From Planctomycetota bacterium (GTDB taxonomy: Bacteria; Planctomycetota; Planctomycetia; Pirellulales; Pirellulaceae), in NCBI GenBank assembly GCA_026692885.1, contig JAPLNJ010001225.1, forward strand, positions 1 to 30,540: 30,540 bases of DNA. Reading direction: 5' to 3'. Shown here one piece after another: positions 1 to 8,351 of this stretch (position 1 is its first letter; each line of letters starts with the position of its first letter). Position numbers and translations under genes: made by a program. The notes under the pieces were generated by a model that made no database searches, had not been told where the DNA came from, and was given only the letters and a program-made list of their open reading frames with translations.

Positions 1-181
1 CAGGAGCAGAAATCGCCTTGTTGGCAACGACTCCGCTCGCCAATCCAGAGCGAGTCTGGTTGGGAGCCAATCTGCAGGCATTGGCGATTCGACGGACATT
101 CGCGCTGAAGCCGAAGCACTGGTAGAAGTTTCACTCGCAAATCCAGGTCAGGACTACCGGGAGTTCTGATCCGCCACCGCG
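1..181 (+). other. window edge; possible 3' end of an unidentified gene
   Basis: Two forward frames are open from the window edge: one stops at 123-125 (TAG), the other at 167-169 (TGA). The frame stopping at 123 has the more GC-rich third positions and reads like protein, with a segment near NPERVWLGANLQALAIRR, so it may be the last 40 codons of a gene that starts outside the window. I do not recognise a family, and I cannot decide between the frames from this much sequence. Confidence 0.2.
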
Positions 182-385
182 TCAATTTACATCCCCCACG
201 GCCCCGGGTGCAAGCGTCAGACGGCCCTTGCACGATTTCTTGCGGCCTTCCTCAGCCTTCTTCTCGTGGTTCATCAGATTGGGTGGTCCGTTGTCGGCGC
301 TTGGCGTTCCGCACGAATCGCAGGCCCCGCTGTTAGGCCAGGGGCCGGAGTTCTCCCGCCGGCTGACACCGGGGGATCGGTTCAT
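182..385 (-). CDS. small Cys-containing protein coupled to the FG-GAP/metallopeptidase gene
   Basis: This is a 67-residue frame with ATG at 385. It overlaps the TGA of the upstream gene by four bases (ATGA at 382-385). A good ribosome binding site (GAAAGGAAACGA just before ATG) lies in the last codons of the upstream gene, so translational coupling is likely. The protein is hydrophilic and has no signal peptide. It carries a CDSC pair near residues 22-25, one more Cys near residue 52, and a Lys/Glu-rich middle. I recognise no family. The coupling and the RBS are the case for it being real. Against it are the short length and lack of a known domain. Confidence 0.45.
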   Translation of the reverse strand: MNRSPGVSRRENSGPWPNSGACDSCGTPSADNGPPNLMNHEKKAEEGRKKSCKGRLTLAPGAVGDVN

Positions 386-2988
386 TTCGTTTCCTTTCGC
401 TCGGGTACGTGCAGCAGTGCCGTGACCAGACCCTGTTCGTTGACGGCGAACTCGTAATAGCGGTCGCCCAAATCCACGCGGTCGATGTACCCCTGACGGT
501 TACGGTGCAGTTTGGCAAAGGAGATAACTTGCCGACAAGCATTGTCGTTCTCGCAGAACTTCATCTTGTCCAGTCCCAGCGACCAGATTTCCATGAAGAA
601 CAGAACCTCGGACAGGTTGCTCGGGAAGCCCCGTTGCCAGCGGTCGATCGCGACCTCGATCCGGCCTTCGGTGCTGTTCCAGAACTGGTTGCCCTGCGTA
701 GCGAGACTCTCCTGCGGCGCGCCGTAGAACCAACTGATGTTTCCGCGCATGAAGCCGAACTTGCTCCACTCTGCGCCCGGCCCCTCGGCCCAGTACTTCT
801 TCCACGTGGCCTCCCAGGTCGCCGCGACTCCGTCCCACAGGCCGCTGTCGCGGAAGTGACGTTGGGTAAGATCCCAACTCAACCAGCCGGTCTGCGGCTC
901 CGCCCGCATGTCGGGTCCGCCTGCCAGCACCAGCACCTGGCCCCAGCGGCGAGACAGGTCGGGCGACTTGCGCACGTAGGCGTCCACGTCGTGACATGCC
1001 TCATGATGCACGACGGTCATGAACCAGTTCTCGCTGCCGCGGTCGCCGATCACCGCGCGGGCGTCACTGCCAAAGCCATATTCGCCGCGATCCACCGGCG
1101 CGCCGTTGAAGGTGTTCTTGAGGTGGCCGCGGACGAGAAAGCCGCGTCCGCCACCGAGCCAGTCGTTCGCGGTGATGCCGGTGCCGGGATAGATCTCGCG
1201 CGGAATCGTCCGCACCCATTGATGAATCGCCTCCGCGCCATGTGGGTTCTGCGCGTTGTCGGCATACAGCAGGCCGTGGTCCTCGACCAGTTTGCGATAG
1301 CCGCCGGTGAACTGGGCTGCGTCGGCGAGGGCCCGGCGCGCGGCGGGGTTGTCATCATCCGCCACCAGCGTGGTGAGCCACACCTGCATGGCGAGCGACG
1401 GAAGGCCGGGCTGCTGCTGGAGGTCGTGCTGCTGCAGTTTGAGGTACTGCGGGTGCGCGGCGATCAATTCCAGCAGGCCCCGCACCATTTCCTGTTTCTG
1501 CGTGGGCGTGGCAAACGTGGTGACGTAATCGTACAACGCGGCCTGCAACGTTTGCATCCGGCTCCTGGCGCCGGCGTTCGCCGGATCGGCGAGAAACGCC
1601 CCCAAGTCGCGCGGATGCGCCGCGATCAACGCTGTGATTTCGCCCAGGTAGGAACGTCCGCTCTCGCCCCTTGCCAACCGCACAGCTCCGCCTTTCTCGC
1701 CGCCGATTACCAGGTCGATCGTCCCGTCGCCGTCGAAGTCGGCAAAGTCCACAAGCGGACCGTCGGTCAGGGCGTGCAGATCCAGCGGCGCAAAGGCGGG
1801 GCCGGTGACGCTGAACGTGCCGTGCGCCGGCAGACGCGGAGTGCGGCGGGAACCGGCGTTGATGCGGAAGTTGATGGTGCCCCAGTTGTACGAATCCACG
1901 AAATCGGGCACGCCGTCCTGGTTCAGGTCAGCGATGCGGACATTCAAGTTGTAGGAGCCTTCCACCGTCCGGCGATCGGCGTCCAGCGCCGTCACCGGAA
2001 CGTCGAACGCCGGTGCTTGTTCAGTGCCCACGTTGTAAGCGATCTTGACTACGCCCGAAAAGGTACCGGTGATCACGTCCGGCAGACCGTCGCCATTCCA
2101 ATCGGCGATTTCCACGCGGAGGTCGTCCGCGACGAAATCCCCGCCAGCCTTCGCCGGAAGCACGACCGGCTCCGCCAGCACGGGCGGGCCGGCAGCGGTG
2201 GCGATATTGCGCGCCCAACGTACCTTGCGGTCTTCCACCACGAAGACGAGATCGCGCCGGCCGTCGCGGTCCAGATCCACCCACGCAATGGCGACGCGAC
2301 CTTGGCCGCACGGCAGCTTCTGGCCGCCAGCCTCGACAGCCACACCGGACGCAAACACCGGAGCTTTCGCCGTGCCCGTGTTGCGAAACCAAGTCACAGC
2401 ACCACTGGCACCGACGAGCAGATCCACGAGACCGTCGCCGTCCCAATCGACCGCGCGCGGCATGGTGGCGGAGGAAAAGTGGATCGGCTCGCCGCCCGCG
2501 CTTACCTCAACCAATCCCGTGAAACTCGTCGTGGACCACTGTCCCGTCGGTTTGATTACCTGCACGTGCATGGTCGCCGTCCCGCTCCCGCCGCGACCGT
2601 CACTCAACGTGAACGTGAATCGGTCGTCACCCAGGTATCCAGGCTGCGGGGTGTAGGCCAACGTGCCGTCCTGGTTGGCTGCCACGGAGCCGTGGACTGG
2701 CTGCGTGAAACTCGCGAGCGTCACCGGATCGTTCTCCACGTCATACACGCCGAGCAAGACGCTGGGAGTGCGCGCCACCGTGTTCAGCTCCACCGTCACA
2801 TGCCGGTCCAGCACGCGCGGCGCGACATTCGGAAACGGGTCGGGCAGCCACCGCGTTGTTACGCTGTCGTCCGTATCCGTGGCAGCTAGCGTTTGAGCTG
2901 GCACGGGCCCGGTGGCAGCCAGGTGCGCCACAGCCAGAGCGAAAAGTGCGTTACGGAGGATCGGTGGAGTCGCAAAGAAAGTTTTCAT
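382..2988 (-). CDS. secreted FG-GAP/VCBS repeat protein with C-terminal HExxH metallopeptidase-like domain
   Basis: The protein is 868 residues from the ATG at 2988, chosen because it follows AGGAG and opens a clear signal peptide (MKTFF, then a hydrophobic run, ending near AQTLA). An earlier in-frame start at 3051 would put about 21 charged residues ahead of that signal. Residues about 65-135 form one cadherin-like/Big beta domain (GTLAYTPQPGYLGDDRFTF). Residues about 165-440 hold at least five FG-GAP/VCBS blades with Ca-binding-type loops (DWDGDGLVD, DLDRDGRRD, DWNGDGLPD, DLNQDGVPD, DFDGDGTID). The C-terminal half contains HHEACHDVD, so HEACH at about residues 662-666 fits the zincin HExxH motif, with H and E as zinc ligand and base. 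Export is seen; proteolysis is inferred from one motif. I could not identify the third zinc ligand. The gene is followed by a coupled small gene. Confidence 0.85.
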   Translation of the reverse strand: MKTFFATPPILRNALFALAVAHLAATGPVPAQTLAATDTDDSVTTRWLPDPFPNVAPRVLDRHVTVELNTVARTPSVLLGVYDVENDPVTLASFTQPVHGSVAANQDGTLAYTPQPGYLGDDRFTFTLSDGRGGSGTATMHVQVIKPTGQWSTTSFTGLVEVSAGGEPIHFSSATMPRAVDWDGDGLVDLLVGASGAVTWFRNTGTAKAPVFASGVAVEAGGQKLPCGQGRVAIAWVDLDRDGRRDLVFVVEDRKVRWARNIATAAGPPVLAEPVVLPAKAGGDFVADDLRVEIADWNGDGLPDVITGTFSGVVKIAYNVGTEQAPAFDVPVTALDADRRTVEGSYNLNVRIADLNQDGVPDFVDSYNWGTINFRINAGSRRTPRLPAHGTFSVTGPAFAPLDLHALTDGPLVDFADFDGDGTIDLVIGGEKGGAVRLARGESGRSYLGEITALIAAHPRDLGAFLADPANAGARSRMQTLQAALYDYVTTFATPTQKQEMVRGLLELIAAHPQYLKLQQHDLQQQPGLPSLAMQVWLTTLVADDDNPAARRALADAAQFTGGYRKLVEDHGLLYADNAQNPHGAEAIHQWVRTIPREIYPGTGITANDWLGGGRGFLVRGHLKNTFNGAPVDRGEYGFGSDARAVIGDRGSENWFMTVVHHEACHDVDAYVRKSPDLSRRWGQVLVLAGGPDMRAEPQTGWLSWDLTQRHFRDSGLWDGVAATWEATWKKYWAEGPGAEWSKFGFMRGNISWFYGAPQESLATQGNQFWNSTEGRIEVAIDRWQRGFPSNLSEVLFFMEIWSLGLDKMKFCENDNACRQVISFAKLHRNRQGYIDRVDLGDRYYEFAVNEQGLVTALLHVPERKETK

Positions 2989-3262
2989 GAGGAAACTGCT
3001 CCTGACACATTTCGTTCGCCCGAGGCATATCCGAGTCGCTCGACCACGCAATCAGTGTAGGCGTGGCTGCGAGCGAATACCAGTTGCGCTGCGGCGTCGC
3101 GTACCGATCAAGCCGAGTCTGGCCGGGACAGAAATGCCGACTGCGTGCCAATCACGCAGAAGTAAGTCTGCTGCCGCCGATTTTCTAGCACCAAACGATA
3201 TCTTGGCCCCTGCGCGCCAAGCATGAGACTTAATGGTTCAGCAGAGACGGGGCGTGAGACAA

Positions 3263-3358
3263 GGGGTCAGACGTACAGATTTCAGTTTTCGCGGGCAGCA
3301 GGCTTTCCCTAGGCTTGGGCACACGACCGCGAAAACTGAAATCTGTACGTCTGACCCC
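3263..3358. repeat. perfect 32-bp inverted repeat, 32-base loop
   Basis: The left arm 3263-3294 begins GGGGTCAGACGTACAGATTT and ends TTTTCGCGG. The right arm 3327-3358 is its exact reverse complement. It is the core of the larger fold-back element. An RNA from either strand would form a very stable hairpin. There is no T-run after either arm, so a simple intrinsic terminator is unlikely. Confidence 0.9.
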
Positions 3359-3381
3359 AGCTGGTGGTCCGTCTCTGCGAA

Positions 3382-3425
3382 ACCGTAAGACTCCATGCTT
3401 GACACCGTAAGACTCCATGCTTGAC
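3382..3425. repeat. 22-bp tandem duplication
   Basis: Two identical 22-bp units (3382-3403 and 3404-3425), each starting ACCGTAAGACTCC and ending TTGAC, are followed by the first four bases of a third unit. They lie in the right half of the fold-back element and account for its asymmetry. Confidence 0.85.
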
Positions 3426-3741
3426 ACCGACAACCCCGAAAACCGTTTGGTGCTAGTAGATCTACGGCGGGAGCGTCTGGAGACCAATGACCAAGTGAGT
3501 TCGGTTGGTCTTCGCCAGCGGATGTTTATGGACTTCACCGTGGCGGGGAATGGGCGCGGAATGTGCCCCCCAGAAAGCAGTCCGTGGAAGCGGGCCGCCG
3601 AATCTCGCGTCGCCCCAAGGCGGACTTCTAGACCCTGGGGGGCACGCTTTGTAAGATGACTACCCGCATGAGCCCGTAGCGGTTACAGGCTCGGTGCAAC
3701 GGGAAAGAGTCGGTCACGATCTCTGGTAGGGAGCCCCTCGG

Positions 3742-4482
3742 ATGTTGAATCAATTGATGTCCTCTGCAAAACGAACGACTTTGAATCTGGAACGCCGCGT
3801 TGTCTCCGCGACCGCCGGCCTAATGATGCTGACACTGGCGTGGCCTTTGGGCGGCCCCGGCCAAGCCGCCCTGGGGGCCGAAAGCCCCAGCGCTTTCGAG
3901 GCCGATCCACAGGGCTGGGTGGATATTCTGCCCCCGGTCGATCTCCAGGGCTGGCATCGCGTGGCCGTACCGCCCACCGGCAAACTGGGCCGTCAGCAAT
4001 GGTCTGTGGAGCCGGACAACAAGCTGCTCATCTGCGACGGCGACGGTGGCCATGACATGCTGCTCTTGGAGAAGGAGTTCGGCGACGCGGTTCTCCACTG
4101 CGAATTCCGTTACGTGGCTGTCGCAGGGAAGACCGGCTACAACAGTGGCGTTTACATTCGCAACTCGCGGGACGGAGCGACCTGGCATCAGGCCCAAATC
4201 GGCGACGCCACAGGCGGCTACCTGTTCGGCGAGACTCCGACGGCCGACGGCGGGCGGAAGTTCTTCAGCCTGGATAAAGAAGTCAAGGCCGGCCGGGTGA
4301 AACCGGCCGACCAGTGGAATACCCTGGAGCTGACAGCCCGCGGCAAGACCTTGACGCTCTGGGTCAACGGCGCGGTAACTTGCCAATTCCTTGATTGCGG
4401 ACTGGAGAAAGGCCGCGTCGGCCTGGAAGGGGAAGGGTATCGGATCGAGTTCCGCAACCTGAAGGTGAAGGAACTGCGCTAG
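3742..4482 (+). CDS. secreted DUF1080 (3-keto-disaccharide hydrolase-like) protein
   Basis: This 246-residue protein starts at an ATG preceded by GTAGGGAG with eight bases between. The first 45 residues contain a basic stretch, then a hydrophobic run (ATAGLMMLTLAWPLG) and an Ala-rich cleavage region, so it is probably exported. The remainder is one concanavalin-like beta-sandwich of the DUF1080 type (PF06439). Typical blocks are the LQGWHRV start, LLLEKEFGDAVLHCEFR, GYNSGVYIRN, QWNTLELTARGKTLTLWVNG and the closing GRVGLEGEGYRIEFRNLKVKEL. The family is abundant in Planctomycetes and has been linked to breakdown of 3-keto sugars. That activity is family knowledge and not visible in the residues. 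The next gene follows on the same strand after about 55 bases, so the two are probably co-transcribed. Confidence 0.9.
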   Translation: MLNQLMSSAKRTTLNLERRVVSATAGLMMLTLAWPLGGPGQAALGAESPSAFEADPQGWVDILPPVDLQGWHRVAVPPTGKLGRQQWSVEPDNKLLICDGDGGHDMLLLEKEFGDAVLHCEFRYVAVAGKTGYNSGVYIRNSRDGATWHQAQIGDATGGYLFGETPTADGGRKFFSLDKEVKAGRVKPADQWNTLELTARGKTLTLWVNGAVTCQFLDCGLEKGRVGLEGEGYRIEFRNLKVKELR

Positions 4483-4485
4483 ACC

Positions 4486-4515
4486 GCCACGGCCGTCCTG
4501 ACGGCGAGACGTGGC
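4486..4515 (+). other. intercistronic hairpin
   Basis: GCCACG at 4486-4491 pairs with CGTGGC at 4510-4515, and inside it CCGTC pairs with GACGG around a two-base loop. It lies between the DUF1080 stop and the start of the glycosidase-like gene, with no T-tract. It may stabilise or attenuate the message. It also argues against the earliest in-frame start at 4511. Confidence 0.4.
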
Positions 4516-4537
4516 TTCCCCGCGGAACGAGAATAGG

Positions 4538-7282
4538 ATGACGCCCATGACGACTTCCAAGAGAACTCACAGACTTCCGACTGTCCTGCTCGTTGCCGCT
4601 CTGCTGGCCGTTTGGGCCGGGCCGAGGGTCCGCGCCGCCGACGACATCTGGATTGAAGGTGAGTCACCTCAATCGCAGACCATGACGCTTCACCCCTGGT
4701 GGTATGACAAGGTGCAGCAGGACCAGCTTTCCGGCGGCGGCTTCCTCAGCAACTGGACCGACAAACAGCCCGGCGAAGCGACCTATGCGTTCCGAGTCAA
4801 CGCCGCAGGCGAGCATGTCTTCTGGGTCCGCGCCAACCCGGCGGCGACGAAACTGTCCTACCAGCTCGATAACGGCCAGTGGCAGCTCATCGACATGAAG
4901 TCTCCCCAGGATAACGTCAATATCGCCGCCGACGGGAAGATCGATCTGCGGTTCATCGCCTGGATCAAGGTGGGCACGATCAACCTCACCCAAGGCGCCC
5001 ATAGCATCAAATTCAAGATGCACAGCGACAATAACAACCACGGGATGCTCGACTGTTTCGTGTTTGCCAGCGGACCCTTTATGCCCGAAGGCAAGCGGAA
5101 GCCGGGTGAGAAATCGGACGCCCGTGAAGTCGCGGCCGCGGGCCGCTGGGCATTCCAGCCGCCACGCGACGAGTTCAGTCCCCAGGCGCTGCTCGACCTG
5201 CGCAGCCTCAACGAGAAATTCGCCGGCGAGCACGGTTTCGTCACTCGGTCCAAAGACGGCAACGACTTCGCCTTCGCCGACGGGACGCCCGCGCGTTTCT
5301 GGGCAGTCAACGACGGGGCGTTCGACAAGAACCTCCCGCGCCACGCCCGCTTCCTCGCCAAACGCGGGATCAACATGGTGCGTTTTCACAGCAATATCAC
5401 CCCCACCGGCAGCGACTTGATGGGCATCGATCAGGCCGACCGCGACCATCTCTGGAAGGGCCTGGCCGCGATGAAGAAAGAGGGCATTTACGTCACCTAC
5501 TCGCCCTACTGGGCCGGACCCGCCCGGGTGAAGCCGTCGATGGGTGTCCTCGACACGGGCGGCGGGGGCAACTGGGGCCTGCTGTTCTTCGACAAAAAAC
5601 TGCAGACGGCTTACAAGCATTGGCTGAAACTGGTGCTCACCGAGAAGAACCCCTACACCGGCATCCCCCTGGCGCAAGACCCGGCGCTGGCGATTATTCA
5701 AATCCAGAATGAAGACTCGCTCCTGTTCTGGACGAGCCAGGGCCTCAAGGGCTCGGCAAAGAAGGAACTGCGCCGGCAATTCGGCGAGTTCCTGGCGAAG
5801 AAATACGGCTCTCTGGAGCAGGCCAAGCAGGCGTGGGGCGGCGCGGCGCCCTCCGCCGACCAGGACAGTCCCGACAACTTCGCCCAGGGCGAGCTGGCGC
5901 TGTACATCATCTGGCAATTGACGCAGCGCGGTGGCTCCGCCGGCCAGCAGCAGCGGTGCGCCGACCAGATGCAGTTCTTTACGGAGACGATGCACGCCTT
6001 TAACAAGATGATCGGCGAGTACCTCAAACAGGAACTCGGCTGCCAGCAACTGGTCAATGCAGGCAACTGGCGGACCGCTGACAACGTGACGATGCTCGAC
6101 GCCGAGCGGTGGTCCTACTCGGCCAACGAGGTGCTGGCCGTCAACCGCTACTATGGCGGAGCCCACGAAGGGAAATACAACGGCTGGGCCGTCGTCAACG
6201 GCGACCGTTTCACCGACGACAGCGCTCTGCTCCGCCCGCGCGAGATGCCGCTGACGCTGAAGCAGGTGGACGGCTTTCCCATGCTGATCACCGAGAGCTC
6301 CTGGGTGCCGCCGCAGGGCTACCAGTCGGAAGGACCGTTTCTGGTCGCAGCTTATCAATCGCTGACCGGCATCGATGCCTTCTACTGGTTTGCGACGGGA
6401 GAGGAGGACTGGCGCCAGCCCGGTTCCGCCAACGGGTTCCTGCCTTCCGAGGGGAAATGGGTGTGCGCCACGCCCATGCTGATGGGCCAGTGGCCCGCGG
6501 CGGCGTTGCTGTACCGCCTGGGCTACATCAAGCAAGGCGAACCGGTGGTCTACGAGCAACGAACGCTCGCCGACCTCTGGCGCCGGCGCATGCCGATCAT
6601 CGCGGAAGACGCGGGGTACGATCCCAACCGCGACAAGGCCAACCTGTCGAAGGAGTCGAACGTCAAGGACGGCGTCAACCCGCTGGCGTACCTCGTCGGC
6701 CCGGTCGTGGTGAAGTACGACGGCGATTCTGCGCAGAGCCGCGCGGTCGACCTGCGCCCGTATGTGCAGGAGGATCAGCAGGTGATTCGGTCGAACACCG
6801 GCCAGTTGCACCTGGCCTACGGCAAGGGGCTGTGTGCGCTCAATGCCCCCAAGGTGCAGGGTGTGACCGGGTTTCTCAAGAAAGGCGGGGTCGTCAAGTG
6901 TGACAACGTCGAGATCCAGTCGGGCAACGACTATGCGACGGTGCTGGTGGTCGCCATGGATGACAAGCCGCTGAGCAGCTCTCGCCAGATCCTGGTGCAG
7001 GTCGGCACCACGGAGCGCCCGCTGGGCTGGAAGACCAAGCCGGTCCAAGTGAACGGCCGGGCGGGCGAAGAAGTGGTCAGCTTCGGCCGCGCGCCCTGGA
7101 TGATCGTCAACGGCGACGTGACGCTTGTCCTCAAGAATACGAAAATCACGAAGGCCCACGTTCTGGACGCCAACGGCATGCCGCTGAAAGAGGTCCCGCT
7201 GGCCACGTCAGCCGACCGGAAAACGCTGAAGTTCCCCGCCGACGCACTGTATGTCATGCTGCAGTCCGCCGCGGGAGAATAA
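4538..7282 (+). CDS. secreted clan GH-A-like glycoside hydrolase with N-terminal CBM-like domain
   Basis: The protein is 914 residues from the ATG at 4538. ATG 4547, three codons on, is equally possible (AGGA eight bases before it). The signal peptide is HRLPTVLLVAALLAVWAGPRVRAA. Residues about 25-185 form a beta-sandwich resembling carbohydrate-binding or jelly-roll modules (IWIEGES, GEHVFWVRANP, GAHSIKFKMHSDNNNHGMLDCFVF). Residues about 215-640 read as a TIM barrel: FWAVNDGAFD, INMVRFHSN, and then IIQIQNEDS, whose Glu near residue 392 sits where clan GH-A enzymes place the acid/base. MLITESSW has a Glu near residue 586 in the nucleophile position. A beta-rich C-terminal domain follows. A retaining glycosidase on plant or algal polysaccharide is inferred. 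I cannot assign a GH family or substrate. Probably co-transcribed with the DUF1080 gene. Confidence 0.8.
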   Translation: MTPMTTSKRTHRLPTVLLVAALLAVWAGPRVRAADDIWIEGESPQSQTMTLHPWWYDKVQQDQLSGGGFLSNWTDKQPGEATYAFRVNAAGEHVFWVRANPAATKLSYQLDNGQWQLIDMKSPQDNVNIAADGKIDLRFIAWIKVGTINLTQGAHSIKFKMHSDNNNHGMLDCFVFASGPFMPEGKRKPGEKSDAREVAAAGRWAFQPPRDEFSPQALLDLRSLNEKFAGEHGFVTRSKDGNDFAFADGTPARFWAVNDGAFDKNLPRHARFLAKRGINMVRFHSNITPTGSDLMGIDQADRDHLWKGLAAMKKEGIYVTYSPYWAGPARVKPSMGVLDTGGGGNWGLLFFDKKLQTAYKHWLKLVLTEKNPYTGIPLAQDPALAIIQIQNEDSLLFWTSQGLKGSAKKELRRQFGEFLAKKYGSLEQAKQAWGGAAPSADQDSPDNFAQGELALYIIWQLTQRGGSAGQQQRCADQMQFFTETMHAFNKMIGEYLKQELGCQQLVNAGNWRTADNVTMLDAERWSYSANEVLAVNRYYGGAHEGKYNGWAVVNGDRFTDDSALLRPREMPLTLKQVDGFPMLITESSWVPPQGYQSEGPFLVAAYQSLTGIDAFYWFATGEEDWRQPGSANGFLPSEGKWVCATPMLMGQWPAAALLYRLGYIKQGEPVVYEQRTLADLWRRRMPIIAEDAGYDPNRDKANLSKESNVKDGVNPLAYLVGPVVVKYDGDSAQSRAVDLRPYVQEDQQVIRSNTGQLHLAYGKGLCALNAPKVQGVTGFLKKGGVVKCDNVEIQSGNDYATVLVVAMDDKPLSSSRQILVQVGTTERPLGWKTKPVQVNGRAGEEVVSFGRAPWMIVNGDVTLVLKNTKITKAHVLDANGMPLKEVPLATSADRKTLKFPADALYVMLQSAAGE

Positions 7283-7498
7283 CCCCTGCGGGGCAAGAAG
7301 CGAAACAGGCTCTCGCCCCTGCCACCGTGCCAATTTCCCATGTCAATCCCAACTTTGTATCGCCCTAGTCCAACGCAATCCGGCGGTCGAATTCCGGGTC
7401 ATTAGTGACTTCGGGAGCCAGGCCAGGCTCCGCAGGCCAATTTCATGGATCAACGCACGAGAACTGGTTCTTCGGGCCGACGGCCAAGCGGTTCCGGT

Positions 7499-7744
7499 CT
7501 ACGTGGTGAGGTCTTCGATGCGAACACCCTTGCCCGCCCGCAGGCTTTGGCGAGCACGTTCGATGCGCCGCAGGAACCGAGGATCATGTTCAAGCCGATA
7601 CTCGAACCAATCATCCTCCGAGGCAAAGCCAACCAGGATGCCGGCCGGCTTGCCGTGCCGCGTGATCACGATCTCTTCGGTCTCCGCCAAACGCAGGTAC
7701 CTGGACAGGTCGTCTTTGACCTCAGACAGAGCTATTTCTTTCAT
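7499..7744 (-). CDS. Phd/YefM-family antitoxin
   Basis: This 81-residue protein is read from ATG 7744, which follows ACGGTGAAAACG; an upstream TTG at 7774 is in frame but lacks an RBS. The N-terminus (KEIALSEVKDDLSRYLRLAE, then EIVITRHGKPAGILVGF) is the standard Phd/YefM DNA-binding fold. The C-terminal tail (DPRFLRRIERARQSLRAGKG) is the helical toxin-binding segment. It overlaps the end of the toxin gene by 23 bases and is second in the operon, the reverse of most phd/doc and yefM/yoeB loci. In this family the antitoxin neutralises its partner and represses the shared promoter. Confidence 0.9.
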   Translation of the reverse strand: MKEIALSEVKDDLSRYLRLAETEEIVITRHGKPAGILVGFASEDDWFEYRLEHDPRFLRRIERARQSLRAGKGVRIEDLTT

Positions 7745-8036
7745 CGTTTTCACCGTAACGCTCAAGCCATTCAAGGACTTCAGATTTTAGGACGATCCCC
7801 AGGATTTCCACCGCACGTTCGGTCACGTCGTAGAACACGCGGATGTCGTCCCCAACTCGTAAACGATACTGCGGTCGGGAAAGCCCCCGAAGTCGCTTGA
7901 TCCGGCTCCTGCTGGTTTTCGTGGGTTCGTGCCGTAGCTGACGCTCAATGGAGTCACGAATCTCGGCGCGGACGTTCGCCGCCAAATTCCCTAAGTCTTC
8001 AACGGCTTCCGGGGCGAAGAGGATGTCGTGTTGCAT
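7722..8036 (-). CDS. RelE/ParE-family toxin
   Basis: This 104-residue protein starts at ATG 8036. A TTG three codons earlier is possible but would lie upstream of the expected transcript start. The fold signature is clear: APEAVEDLGNLAANVRAEI, then SRIKRLRGLSRPQYRLRVGDDIRVFYDV and VEILGIVLKSEVLEWLERYG. The Arg/Lys-rich core (KRLRGL, YRLRVGD) matches RelE-type mRNA interferases, which cut mRNA at the ribosome. ParE-type gyrase poisoning cannot be excluded by eye. No Shine-Dalgarno precedes the ATG. The gene's last 23 bases overlap the antitoxin start. Confidence 0.88.
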   Translation of the reverse strand: MQHDILFAPEAVEDLGNLAANVRAEIRDSIERQLRHEPTKTSRSRIKRLRGLSRPQYRLRVGDDIRVFYDVTERAVEILGIVLKSEVLEWLERYGENDERNSSV

Positions 8037-8045
8037 TCTGGCCAA

Positions 8046-8073
8046 ATTGTAGCCAGATCGAAGGGCCGGTCAA
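8046..8073 (-). promoter_or_regulatory. sigma70-type promoter of the toxin-antitoxin operon, probably leaderless
   Basis: On the minus strand TTGACC (8073-8068) and TACAAT (8051-8046) are separated by 16 bases, close to the housekeeping consensus. Transcription would start about 7 bases past the -10, near 8039, only about three bases before the toxin ATG at 8036. This explains the missing ribosome binding site. Confidence 0.6.
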
Positions 8074-8351
8074 TGCCAAAGACGGATCGGAACAGGAGCG
8101 CCGATGGGTCCAAGTTGAACAGCAAATCACCCGCAGCGCGTCGGCAATCACTGCCTGATCGGACAATTCACCACGTTGGGCGTCGGCCGGTATACTACGG
8201 TGCCGCGGAATCATGGCCAGAAGTTAAAACGAGACACGAACCAGTCCAAAGTCGCAGGAGCCTTCCTATGAAACTCGCGCATCGAAGTTTTCCCGCCTTG
8301 GTGGCACTCACCCTAGTCGTGAACAGAGTGATCAACAGGAGGAACCACGCA
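8074..8351 (+). other. gene-free leader with a second in-frame start and signal-like segment
   Basis: This stretch precedes the best start of the next gene. An ATG at 8268, preceded by CAGGAG, opens in the same frame and would add MKLAHRSFPALVALTLVV plus ten polar residues ahead of the true signal peptide. It looks like the remnant of another signal peptide or an alternative start. Nothing else is recognisable between 8074 and 8260. Confidence 0.4.

Larger units (their letters stand above)
3185..3456. repeat. 272-bp imperfect palindromic (fold-back, MITE-like) element
   Basis: Nested matching segments read outward from one centre. The outer 13-bp arms CTAGCACCAAACG (3185-3197) and its complement (3444-3456) are perfect. 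Inside them are CAAGCATG (3218-3225) matching CATGCTTG (3394-3401 and again 3416-3423), then GCAGAGACGG (3241-3250) matching 3369-3378, then the perfect 32-bp core. The right half is longer because one 22-bp block is duplicated. No transposase is encoded inside and I see no clear target-site duplication. The rest of this 750-base gene-free gap (2989-3184 and 3457-3741) shows nothing I can name beyond the RBS of the next gene. Confidence 0.8.

Noticed and set aside
409..2889. An 826-codon open frame on the plus strand opposite the FG-GAP gene
   Set aside because: It is an artefact of high GC at third positions. It has no signal peptide, RBS or recognisable domain, whereas the minus strand has all three.
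4664..7159. An 831-codon open frame antisense to the glycosidase-like gene
   Set aside because: It has no domain and biased His/Arg/Val composition typical of antisense frames; the sense strand has catalytic motifs.
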